Shown here: in pieces, positions 1 to 10,900 of the stretch
Position numbering within the stretch: the stretch's first letter is position 1
Layout of the letters: the number at the start of each line of letters is the position of its first letter
Origin: Gnetum montanum
Lineage: Eukaryota > Streptophyta > Gnetopsida > Gnetales > Gnetaceae
Reading direction: 5' to 3'
Length of the DNA: 64,000 nucleotides
Assembly: GCA_015680685.1 (NCBI GenBank)
Contig: MNCI01010845.1
Coordinates: 199,492 to 263,491 of the forward strand
Translations under genes and position numbers: made by a program
The notes under the pieces: generated by a model
Databases searched by the model: none
What the model was told of the DNA's origin: nothing
Seen by the model: the letters and a program-made list of their open reading frames with translations, nothing else

Positions 1-377
1 CGTTACGTGTGGTGATCCCAGTAACGATTAGTATTTGGTAAGCCACAGTTGCATAGTTCAGGGTGTGTCCGGTAAGTGAGAACGGATGCTGATGCTAGTT
101 AATTTAGACTTAGGACAGTAGTTAGAGTTAGCTTAGTTTCTCAACCCTTTCCTCTCATAGCTTAGAAGATAAACTTGAAAATACCAAAAAAATCACATAC
201 CTCAAACTTACTTAACCATACACCGTGACACTTACAAGCAAGCCTGTGAAGACAACGAACGATTAACCCAAAGTGTTTCTTGTGGTGTTAAGGCATTTAG
301 TCTGCGGAGTTCGACCAGATCGCGCGTGCACGCTCGTATTCGTATGGTTGAGTGTAGGGGTACCTCGCCACTCATCA
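1..377 (+). mobile_element. 3' part of a gypsy LTR (family A-D), plus orientation
   Basis: The segment is the reverse complement of the LTR at 6764-7548: both contain the stretch that reads TACCTCGCCACTCATCA at the LTR 3' end, the CGAACTCC/GACCAGATCGCG block and the paired 'ctgggattaccaa' motifs. It ends with TCATCA at 377 and is not followed by a primer-binding site, so it is either a 3' LTR or a solo LTR whose start lies outside the window. Confidence 0.75.
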
Positions 378-1855
378 ACATGGGATTTATCTTGCAAACC
401 TACATATGTAGAATCCACCAACATAGCATTTGCATTCTTCATTATTTTGTATTTTCTCAAAACCTTATTTTATCTAGCACATCACCCAATACAAGCCCAA
501 AAGAAGAGGGGCTTGGCAAGCAAGCTTGCAAGCAAGGAAATGAAGGTTGCAATGCTTAAAAAACTCCTCATGGTACTCCACCTAATTTAGGTCCTCACAT
601 AAATATTTTTTAACATACTTTCAATAATTCTAGTGGCTTCACTTCATTTTTATTGGATCTTTCATCTACTATAGTTTTTGAGAAACTTTGTAGATTCATT
701 AAATAAAATTAAAATACCATTTAAATAATGTGGATTGAATGGTTTGGGTTTGGTTTTATTAAGCAAGATATAAATATAGATTATATCAAGTTATTAACAA
801 GGAATTTGGTTGTCATTTTAATAGATACTATAATATTTTAAATTGTAGAGAAAAATGAATAACAATATCTATTAATTTATATATTGTAATTATTATTGCA
901 ACTTAATTAGCAAGATCATAAGTTTATTAAGGGAAAGAGATTAAGGTTGCTTTATGTCACTTTATTTATTTTCATTTCCTATATTTGGGATACAATCCAA
1001 AAAGGCTAAATAACCGTAAAGGTGTAGGGGTTAGGAGAAAATCAAAAAAATTGGGTCAAGACCCCCATGACTAAGAGCGAACCACCAGTAGCAATAGAAT
1101 GAAGAAAGAAAAAGAATAAGAAAGATTGAGAAAAAGAGACAAATGTAATGTCAATGAAATGGATGTCAAAATGGAAATGAACAAAACAAGGTTGATCGCA
1201 AAAATGTTTAAGGGAAGGAAATTAACTGATGCACCAAAGAGGAATGCCAGTGGGTCCTTTCCAAAGCAGGCTCATGCCTTAATGCCTTAACATTCCCACA
1301 TTTAAAGAGTCCATAGGCTCTGGAAATGTCATTGGAAAAAAAAGTTAAATTCTTAACCACAAGAATTTACCAAAAAGAAAACAATGCATCAACCAAAATA
1401 TACACTAATGATATAACCAGCAATGAGGTGAACAATGGAGAAAGAATGATGGAAAGAAGAGGATTGAATGGAATCTCAAAAATAAGGTGGTGTACAGCCC
1501 CTTGTGTATTTAATGATTAATGTGACTTAGTAGATCCCATTCCAGATCTAGCCTCAAAAAAACCATATCCAGTGACTTCACATTAATACATTCAGCCAAT
1601 CCATCCACCTGAAGTAACAAGAATGCATCCCTCAAAGAGCCACCACCATTCTGACAAAACAAAAGATGAGAAGATAGGAAGCGAGAAAGGGCCTTAGTTA
1701 GAGGGAATGTGTTTTTAGTTCCATAACCTATGCTTGTAGCCCAAATAATTATTTCGTCTAAGGGGTGTGCTTTGAATTTCCATTGGTTTTTTTTAATGTT
1801 TATATGTGAGAACCACACCATGCAAAGACTTTGTTATTTTTATTTGCTTAGCTTC
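378..1855. other. Spacer without a recognisable gene
   Basis: AT-rich sequence between two oppositely oriented LTRs. Short ORFs have no recognisable motif. A segment at 943-1013 recurs with small changes at 7549-7615, next to another LTR of the same family. Around 1060 there is a pyrimidine stretch (acccccatgac) like the polypurine-tract complement beside the LTR at 26338, so part of this spacer may be old element interior. Confidence 0.5.
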
Positions 1856-2681
1856 TGATGAGTGGCGAGGTACCCCTACACTCAACCATACGAAACGAGC
1901 GTCGCACGCGCGATCCGGTTGAACTCCGCAGATGGACTAGTTGTGGTATCTAGATAGTTAGCCTTAGGTCACAGTTCGTTGTCTTCCCATCTAGACTAGT
2001 TTTGCATATGTCATGTATGGTTTAGTCTAGATGAGGTGTATGATGTGTTCCTAATCTAATGCTACTCCTGAAGGCAATGGAAAATAATATTTAACTAAAT
2101 CTACGCTAAGAGNTGGTTGAGAGACTAATCGCGATAAGTAACCGATTCCTTAACTAGCCATACACACCCGTAGATGCTCGTAGTCAAGTTGTACTTACAC
2201 CACGCTATGAAAGCAATAAATAACAGATAAATAAACTAAGTGAATGCTGCAATGATGAAGTAATCTTGATCTTTATTGCCGGTCATGTGCATGTCCAAGT
2301 ACGGCACACTCGAATAAAGACATCATACAATCACATTCACCACACTGCGGGCAGACACGAGAAAAATTCTAACTCTGGAGGGATCAAACTGCCAGAGCTT
2401 CGCTACACTAAAACTGGGATGGAAATGAGGGAGAGCCACTTCTTATTTATAGAAATTGTGGCTGACTGCGATATCACATATACGATATCGCATACGCGAT
2501 ATTGCGGCCCATGATACATCGCATACGCGATATTGCGGCGCATGATACATCGCATACGCGATATCGTAGCCCATGATACATCGCGACCCATGATACAACA
2601 CGACCCATGATACAATGTGGGTGCCTTATCATGGGTGCCTTAACGCGGCCGCCAGCACTATGAGCAATTCATGTCTCATCA
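1856..2681 (-). mobile_element. gypsy LTR, minus orientation (3' LTR of element A)
   Basis: Starts TGATGAGTGGCGAGG and ends CATCA, the termini seen in the other copies at 6764, 25487 and 50664. It carries three degenerate repeats of about 34 bp built on 'atcgcatacgcgat' (2466-2600). The flanking 5-mers (gcttc before, acttt after) do not match. One unresolved base (n) lies at 2113. Confidence 0.8.
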
Positions 2682-3559
2682 ACTTTCCAATAAGGTGGCA
2701 ATGTCGGAATGGTAAGAAAACTCAAGAAGAAAACATCTAAGCACTCAAGAGAATGACCAACACAAATGCATCAAATCCCCTTGAAGTCACACCCTTTTCA
2801 ATCCTTGAGTCCTTCTTTAGTTTGAGAAATGCCCAGTCACTGATTCGTTTATAGTTCTTATTATTTTGAAGAAAGGGACTATACAATTCCAAGCCAAGAG
2901 AGACCATAGAAATTATGGGTACATAGATGATTTGGACTCATTGCCTATTATATCAAAAGAACCATATCTTAGTATCAACATCATAACTTAAAGGTAAAAA
3001 TCAAACATTGACAACCAATAGAAAACAATTCATACCATCATTAAGAGCACTTATTGCATGACAAACTTAACAAAATGGATAAACACACACACTCACACAA
3101 ATAAAAAAAAGGTAGGAACGATGTTGCAAAACAAAAACAAGAAAATTTAAAGAAATTTGTAAAACAAAAAGGTGTAAAAAAATGTGCAAAACAACAAAAA
3201 AAATGTGTAAAATAAAAACTTAAAAGGACTAAGGGCCTCAATTGATTAGCATAGGTGGCCATCTCCCCCATGATTGAATTGAAAGGGAAAGATCCAAAAT
3301 AATGAACACTTATTTGAATTTTTTAGAAGTGTCCAACTTTTTCCAATTGATGTTTTCAAGTTAAGGATTGGAAGTTAGCAACACTCATATTTCAAATTAT
3401 CTATGCTTCATTGTGGGTGCGAGTTGTTCCCCCAGTTAGTTCAATGCATATTGGTGGGTTGCTCTCCTGATTAGCTGTCAACCACTAGGTGTTCTCTTGT
3501 TGTGTGGTTGCTACACATAGGCACCTTTGTATCTAAGTTTCCGAGGCACACTGGTTGCA
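2682..3559. other. Non-coding interior of gypsy element A
   Basis: No ORF with recognisable domains. The stretch around 2778-2810 resembles 48160-48190 in element B and, inverted, 58910-58960 in element C, so it belongs to the family's shared untranslated region. It lies where pol would be expected in a full element. Confidence 0.5.
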
Positions 3560-3990
3560 TACAAGGAATGTTGAGCACTCCTATATGTCATCACCCTCAG
3601 TATCACTGTATGTGATGCATGAAACTTTTTTCTTCTCGATCTTTCCATAAATATTTTCCTTGGATATTTGTAGAGAAAGATCATGGATTCCTAGTCATGC
3701 ATTTATGGTACTGAGCCATGCCCTCCCCATTATAATTGGGAAGTTCCCTTTATTATTGTTGACTTCTATTACTAGGAAATCAGCTAGGTATGACCAACCA
3801 TACATAGTGGTAACAATGTCCTTCACAAGTCCCAAGGGGACAGTGATGGACTAGTTAGCCAGCTCTAATTGAATATTGCTCTTCTTGAGTGGAGGTAGGT
3901 TCCAGGCTTTATACATTTCTTACAATATTAAGTTGACTCCGGAACCTGAGTCAAGAAGAGCCTTATGTGGTTCATTCCCAGTGACTTGGA
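3560..3990 (-). pseudogene. gypsy retropepsin (protease) remnant, element A
   Basis: Read on the minus strand, the segment gives ALLDSGSGVNLIL, the catalytic Asp-Ser-Gly of a retroviral-type aspartic protease (Asp codon 3950-3952), followed by an in-frame stop and then EMYKAWNLPPLKKSNI and GWSYLVDFLV-like text. The same block occurs in element C (58020-58380) and element D (62790-63130). It would process the Gag-Pol polyprotein; the stop makes this copy inactive. The catalytic motif is intact here, whereas D has lost the Asp. Confidence 0.65.
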
Positions 3991-4048
3991 GATAGATTGA
4001 GGGACTCCCAGGGTCAGAGAGTTTCTTGGGAAGGTGACCCACCTTTAT

Positions 4049-6510
4049 CTAGTTAGTGATGGTATATGTTAACATAACTGTGTGCGTGAAGCTCTGTTGT
4101 TGGTTTAAAGGGAGCTCCAAAGCCTTATTTGTTGGAGGAGCATGTACAGAATCAACTGCTTGTGGTTGTGAGAGCTTGTTTGGGCTTTTGGTTGTAAAGA
4201 AATGTCTTCTCTTTGTGCAGTTATCAGAATCAGAAGTGGGTTGAAGGTTTACAACTCTTGTAGCATTACGTTGCTGTGGTTGAGTGGGGAGTTCCCCTTG
4301 CATCGTTGGAGCGGGTGGTAGTGGAACTATTAGTGTAAGAGTTACGGATAGATTTGGAGGATGGTATACATGTGGAGTGTCCTTTCCAGGAGAGGGAGTC
4401 CTAAAATACTCTCGAACTTGGTAGTGACATTGTGGGGTTACGTGACCCATAGAGTCACTTGGAGAAACTGACTGCTGCACGTAATAGCCATATGGATCTG
4501 GTTGTCAATAAGGGTATTGTTGCCTAGGCGGTGGCATCCTCCATGACTCTGGGTATTTCCACTGTTGGTGTTGTTCCATAGGTTGTGGTGGAGTTCCACT
4601 TGGATAATACGTTAATGGTTGGTGAAAATGCCTTGGGTTACCTTGGGAATAAGGTAACCAATGGGGTGCTTGCCTTTTGTTAAGTCTTGGGTTGAGTGCA
4701 TATACCCCAAACTCTTGCAGATGTGAGATTATTGGGCAACATCCCTTAGGATGGTCATATAGGCAAATCTCACATCCACCATCATTGTCCATATCAGAAT
4801 CCACAACCTCATCAGCAATAGTCATTCTTCCCTTACCCTTGTTACGTGCATGGTCTGAGTCTCTCATCTTTTTCTTATCATGGTCACTACTTCGCTCCTT
4901 AGACTCCTCTACGATTTTTAAAATAGTTTTGAACCTACTGTCTAAGGAGTCCCACATTTAATCTACCTTAGCTAACACTTTGGTTATTTACTTTTTAAGC
5001 AACAAGGTTTTTCTGTTCACCAACTCTTCAACTGATGACTCATCCTCTTCCTCATAGAATCTTACTCCCTTCTTTTGGAGGAAAGGATTGCGGTTATACT
5101 CTTCTGCGCTTTCTCTTTTTCATAGCTCCCCTTCTTCCTTAGCTACTTGCTCCAACAATCTATGAACTTCATGGGATCTAAGTTTAGATAATCTCCCTTG
5201 GGCATATGTCCCAAGGGTTCTCTTGGTTTCATGTCTTAGCCCATCTACGAGGTGGCAGAGTTGGTCTTGTTATGCGTAACCATGGCCTGGGCAACGATGT
5301 AGCAATGCATAATATCGGCCCATGGTAGCATCCAAGGGTTTGTGATTACCCTGCTTCCATCCTTGGATTTTCTTACGCAAGTTGGACACTTTGGAGTACG
5401 TTTGGTATTTATCGTTAAACAATTCTAACATCGTACTCCATTTCCTAATGGTTTCTGGTTCTATGGACAGGTACTAGCTTTTTGCTTCCTTTATGGGTGT
5501 CCTAGGAAATAACTTTAACTTCTGCCACTCGTTTTCAATATTCTGCAAGGCACAGGCATCGTGAAATTCTTGTAAGTGATTTTGTGGATCAACGTTGTAT
5601 CCCACCTCAAATCATGGGATATTATTTATGTCTAGTCTCTTGATCTAGCTATCTTTTTGGTGCCTTGTAGGTATTCTCACAGCCTTCGTAATGTCTAACA
5701 TACTTCAGGTGGTAAGTAGAGGTTCATCGTTGTCATTTCTTTCATGGCATCTGTGATGCCTATGCGGTTCCCTACTTTCCCTTCTTCCATACCTAGATTT
5801 CCTAGAATGCCCTCATCCTCGCTCTCAACTCTCTTGTCAAGGGTTCTCATCTTGCTTATCCTTATCCTCATCCACATGGTTGTGCTCTTTGTGACTACAT
5901 CCTGATGTGGAAGGAGAGGGTGAATGGTGTGATGAAGGGGAAGAGGAAGGAGAACCATCACCATGACGATGTTTCCTACCTTCTCTTCGGTGGCTACGGC
6001 CCCAATCGTGATGATGATCAAACTGCCTGTCCTTATCATTTATTTGTGTTCCCTCATTGAACACTTGTTGTTCGTGGCATCAAAACTAGGGTTGTGTATC
6101 GTGGAGCGAAGGTTCTGATACACCACCTCCTCACTATCGTTAGGAGGGGGAACATCATTTTGTGGATAACCTATTAAGATAGGTTCACCATCCTTAATTT
6201 CTCTTATGATAGGTGAAGCATTGTGGGGTCCTTTGCCCTTCAACGATGTGTGATAACTTTCATGCTGCAAGTCCCTTAGATGTTGCACCACTATGGGATG
6301 GTAATCCCTTGTGTCGTAATCACATGCAACATATTCAGCGTATAGTTCTATCATGCCTATCTGTGCAAGAGCACAAAGGAGCATGTTAGGGATTGCTTGA
6401 TCTGGGAGTAACACTATGTTACCTTGTAGGTCTCTCCAGCGCAGTTGTTCATCCTGATGGAGGATAAAAGTAAAATCGGGTATATACTCATCATGATGAG
6501 TGTATACCAC
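4049..6510 (-). pseudogene. gypsy gag remnant, element A
   Basis: Several open segments on the minus strand form one decayed gag. An N-terminal block (6510-6040) reads FTFILHQDEQLRWRDLQG and recurs at 60240-60320 in element D. The capsid region lies at about 5690-4990, with stops, and resembles the Ty3/gypsy Gag domain. After it, a charged linker leads to a short zinc-finger-like motif CEICLYDHPKGCC (near 4770-4730) and a Pro/Gln/Tyr-rich tail. Gag would form the virus-like particle in the cytoplasm. At least five stops or frame changes break it. Confidence 0.65.
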
Positions 6511-6743
6511 CCAATACTGTTAAGGAACTGGCAATTCTTGGTTATGTATGTTCTGTCGCCGATTGTCTCTTGTGTGTTCCCTAGGTGGTGAAGTGCTTTT
6601 ATGAGAAGAAGAAGATATTGTCTCTTATTTGGTGTGTTATTGACCGTTGTTTAAATTTTCTTTTGATTAATCCTAAGGGTTCGTTTAAGCTTCCCAACGA
6701 TGTGGATGATTTCCTATGTTCTACTTAGCGCACAAACAACTTA

Positions 6744-6763
6744 GTCCTCGACAATGGTGCCAA
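6744..6763 (-). other. Primer-binding site of gypsy element A
   Basis: Directly inside the LTR end the minus strand reads TTGGCACCATTGTCGAGGAC. It begins TGGCACC one base after the LTR terminus, as expected for priming by the 3' end of a tRNA. The equivalent place in element D (60014-60034) reads TTGGCATTGTTGTCAAGGAC. The tRNA species was not determined. Confidence 0.6.
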
Positions 6764-7548
6764 TGATGAGTGGCGAGGTATCCCTACACTTAACCATACG
6801 AATACGAGCGTTACACGCGTGATTCGGTCGAACTCTGCAGACTAAGTGCCTACATCCCTTATGGAACACCTAAGGTTAATCAGTCGTTGTCATCCCAAGC
6901 TTACTTGTATTTGTCATGGTTGTATGGTTAAGTAAGCTTGAGGCATGTGATTTTTATATCTTTTATGTTTTATCGCCTATGCTAAGAGAGAAAAGGGTGA
7001 AGAGACTAAGTAACTAACTTTAACTAACTAAGCTTTAATTAACCTAGCATCAGTATCCGTTCCCACTTACTGTTTCACACTCGGAACCAATGCAACATTG
7101 CTGGGATTACCAAACGCTATTCGTTACTGGGATTACCAAGCGTAACACACGTACTCGAAGCGGTCGTACTGAATGCACTTAACTATGAGAATTGAGGGTT
7201 GAGAGAGATTAAGTTCTAAGAAAACATTTAAACATTCAACAGTAATTAAATATTCATTAGGTTAGTCCATGCACTGCAAGGTTTATCCAAAAGTTCATCT
7301 TTATTTCCATACACAAATGTGTGCTCAGGTACAATATTTGCTCGAATAAAGATCCCTTCACTTTGGGACTCCTGCTGTGGGCACATGGAAATTATTCTAT
7401 CTCTGGAATGCTAAAATTGCAAGAGTTTGGCTATGGTCTAGATCTAGATGGCGAAACAACGGAGAGCTACCTCTTATTTATAGATTTGGCGGCGCGCTGC
7501 AATATCATGTACACGATATTGCGGCCGATGCGATATCGCGTCCCATCA
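6764..7548 (-). mobile_element. gypsy LTR, minus orientation (5' LTR of element A)
   Basis: Begins TGATGAGTGGCGAGG and ends CCCATCA in plus coordinates. It shares the tandem 'gggattaccaa(a/g)cg' motif and the terminal 'gatatcgc' cluster with the other family LTRs. It lies about 440 bp from the stop codon of the RLP gene. Confidence 0.75.
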
Positions 7549-7984
7549 AGGTTTCTTGATGTCACTTTATTTCTTTTCATTTCCCATATTTGGGATACAA
7601 TCCAAAAAAGCTAAATAACCATAATAATTTTTTATTTTGAATTTTACTATTTAGATCATACTCCGATCTAATATTAAAATTTATCTATCCCAAATAGCTT
7701 CTGATGAGTGTTTAATTTCTCTTTTGCCAAAGTTAAAAAAAATAATTAACCATAAAGTTTAGAAGCATGATAACACATCCTACTTAAAAAAGTATTGGCT
7801 ACTGGCTTGAAAGTGGAGTATTATTGCATCGAAACATTTAATGAACAATCTACAAGAAAATACGCTATAAAGGTTATGACTAAGGTGAATGATTTTCCAA
7901 AACTATTTAGGCCATATATACAGGGGTGTTGATATACTTATTTTTAAATAATACAGTACAATAAGACCGGTTTAGGAAGAACAA
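7549..7984. other. 3' flank of the RLP gene
   Basis: AT-rich sequence between the element A LTR and the RLP stop codon, probably including the RLP 3' untranslated region. The first 65 bases resemble 943-1013. No further gene is visible. Confidence 0.5.
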
Positions 7985-10900
7985 CTAGATAAGGTATCTA
8001 CCATAGAAGCGCTGAAAAGCATCCCAATGGAAATACAGTACAATTGTTCCCCCAAAAGATAATCCAAATCCTAATCCCAATGCTATCAAGGACACATGCT
8101 CGTACAACCAATCCCACCAACCCTTCTTACTTTTGCTTTTATGTGCTGTTGTTGCTGCTGCATTAGTCGGCAATTTTGGCTCTGGGCATGGATGATTTTT
8201 GGAATATCCGCATAGACATGGATTCCCTGCAAATGAACTCTCTTCAAATGTCGTGAACTGTGTAGAAGTGGGAACTTTGCCACATAAAAGGTTGTTTGAT
8301 ACATTGAAAGCACCCAGAAAGTTGAGGGAGTTTAAATCCTGCGGAATGATGCCAGACAATCTATTAGAATTCAGGTCGATCTGTTCCAAACTTGTTAAAT
8401 TGGATAGGCTTACAGGAATATGGCCTGTCAACATGTTGTGAGACAGGTTGAGAAGCCTTAATTTGCCTAAGCCTCCAATGCTTTCTGGAATCGAACCTGT
8501 GAGATTGTTGCAGGAGAGGTCAAGTACATTGTTGTAGGATACCATTTGCTCGGTCAATAGTTCCAGCCCTTTCTGGATAAAACTCATCTTCAGAGTAGTA
8601 GGAAGAGACATATTATTTATGTTCACCCGTTCCGGCCTTTGATTGAAAACCAGCTTCAGAGTAGTAGAAAGAGGCATATTAGTTATGTTGAACGGTTCCA
8701 GCCCTTTTTGGATGAAAATCTCAAAATACAGGTTCACAGGCAATTGGAGGTAGAGGTGGGATATGAAATCCCACTTCCACACATGATGAAATCCCTTGAG
8801 CAATTGCAGCTGAGTTGGAATGCTACCATGAAATTGATTGTTGGATAAATCAAGAACCTGCAAGTTGGTTAAATTGACTATCCATGAAGGAATGGTTCCT
8901 TCCAACTGATTGTGGCCCAAATTCAATGCTTTGAGCTCTTTCATTTCCTTCACAGATTCTGGCAGTGAGCCACTCAAACTATTACGTCTGAAATCCAACA
9001 CTGTAAGGCTGGTGCATTTGGCCAATGGCTCAGAGAGAGACCCAGAAAAACCATTTGAAAAGGCAGATAGCACTTTCAAGGATGATGGAAGTCTGGCTTG
9101 AATTTCTCCGCTGAAGTTGTTACGGTAAATCAACAAGGAGTAGAGGTTACTGCAGTTTTTGAGAGTAGGGGGCAAATTTCCAACAAGCCTGTTTCCAGAA
9201 ATATCTAGATAGTGAAGCCAACTAAGGGCACCAATAGACCCTGGGATGTAACTCCTCAAATTATTGTTGGGTAATATAATAAAAACTAGAGATTTCATGT
9301 TGCCAATGCAATCTGGAATATGGCCTCTCAAGTTTGCGCTTACGTTCAATATCATCATGCCTGTTAAATTGCACATCTCCTCTGACAACATTCCAGAAAG
9401 ATTGTCTCCTGATATCTCCAACTTATGGAGGGAAGTTAAATTCCAAATAGATGGGAGTTCCCCGCTTAAACCATTTCCCACCAGACCCAAACTCCTTAGC
9501 TTCTGCAGTTGATAAACACAATCCAGAATATGACCTTGTAATATGCCTGCCACGTACAGATGATTTAAAGATTTCAAAGAACAGAGCTCCTCCGGCAACG
9601 GCCCCCTGAGATTCCCTCCTTTTAGGGTTAGGTATGTCATGTTTTTGAGTTTGCCAAGCTCGGCGGGAATGTATCCTGTGAGCAGGCCTCCTGCTATATA
9701 CATGAACTCTAACTGTGACAAATTTCCGAGTTGCTGTGGTAAATTGCCTGACAAGGATTGTGACTGCAAATATAAGCCACCAAGCATATGTAGATTACCA
9801 AACTCTGAAGGAATAGAACCATTAATCTTGTCGGATTGCAACGATAAAAACACGAGCTTGGTCAAGTTCCCCCACTGACATGGTATGGCACCTTCGAGAC
9901 CACCTGCTTCCCCGAACTTGTTGCCCAATAATAACTCTGAAAGCATTGAGCGAGCTGACAGGGACGCTGGTAAGATGCCTTCCATAGAATTGGACGATAA
10001 ATCCAACTTCTCAAGTGAAGAACAGTTGGATAAATATGAGGGAAACTGGCCCTGCAGTTCATTAAAACTGAAGTCCAGTTCTTGAAGATGTTTCAGCAGG
10101 CATATATGTTGAGGGAAGGGACCCCAAAAAACATTTACAGACAATCTCAATTTTTGAAGAGAAGAACAGTTTGATAAGCATGAAGGGATCTGGCCCTGCA
10201 TATGATTAAAACTGAAGTCCAGTTCTTGCAGATGCTTCAGCTGGCAAATATGTTGGGGGATGGAACCCGAAAGAGCATTTTTAAACAGTGTCAATTGTTG
10301 AAGAGAATAGTTAGATAAAAATGACGGGATCTGGCCCTGCATATTATTAAAACTGAAGTCCAGTTCCTGGAGATGTTTCAGCTGGCAGATATGTTGAGGG
10401 ATGGAACCCGAAAAAGCATTTTCAGACAATATCAAACTTCGAAGAAAAGAACAATTTGTTAATGCATCGGGGATGTCGCCATGGAAGTTGTTATAACTTA
10501 GATCCAAGGAATTTAGCTGTGTAATCTGACCCAGCTTTGAAGGAATGTTACCTAAAAATTCAGTGGAGGAAAGAAGATGATAACAATTCCACATGATAAT
10601 TATTGATAAATAAATTTTGGAAATTTATTTAGGGAGACTATTGCCTAAGGTGCCTCTCATATAGGTACGAAATTAGAAGTCTCAATTGGAAAGGGCAATG
10701 TAGTGTTCAAAAAAGTAAATCAAACTCCAAAATTGAGAAAAAAATTTAAATTGAATAACTATCTTAAATTTTAAAACATGATGAGAAAACGGTAAAGTAA
10801 CTACTCATTAAACAAACTAAGTGTAACTGTTAAAACTTATTGGAAATGTCTACTTAGAGATAGATCTAAAGTAGAAACTTAAAATGACCTTTTAAGATTT

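Larger units (their letters stand above)
1856..7548 (-). mobile_element. Ty3/gypsy element A: LTR, gag, protease, no polymerase
   Basis: Two minus-oriented LTRs (6764-7548 upstream, 1856-2681 downstream in element sense) enclose 4.1 kb. Next to the upstream LTR is a primer-binding site reading TTGGCACCATTGTCGAGGAC on the minus strand. The interior has a degenerate gag and an aspartic protease, then about 0.9 kb of non-coding sequence. No reverse transcriptase, RNase H or integrase remains, so it would depend on proteins in trans. The outer 5-mers (gcttc at the low end, aggtt at the high end) disagree, so the two LTRs may come from different insertions. Confidence 0.65.

Noticed and set aside
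3041-3271. Phe/Cys-rich minus-strand ORF
   Set aside because: Low-complexity A/T-rich DNA in an element interior; no motif and no homologous block kept in the sister elements.
8086-10085. Plus-strand ORFs of 60-82 codons across the RLP exon
   Set aside because: They are antisense shadows of the LRR-coding exon.
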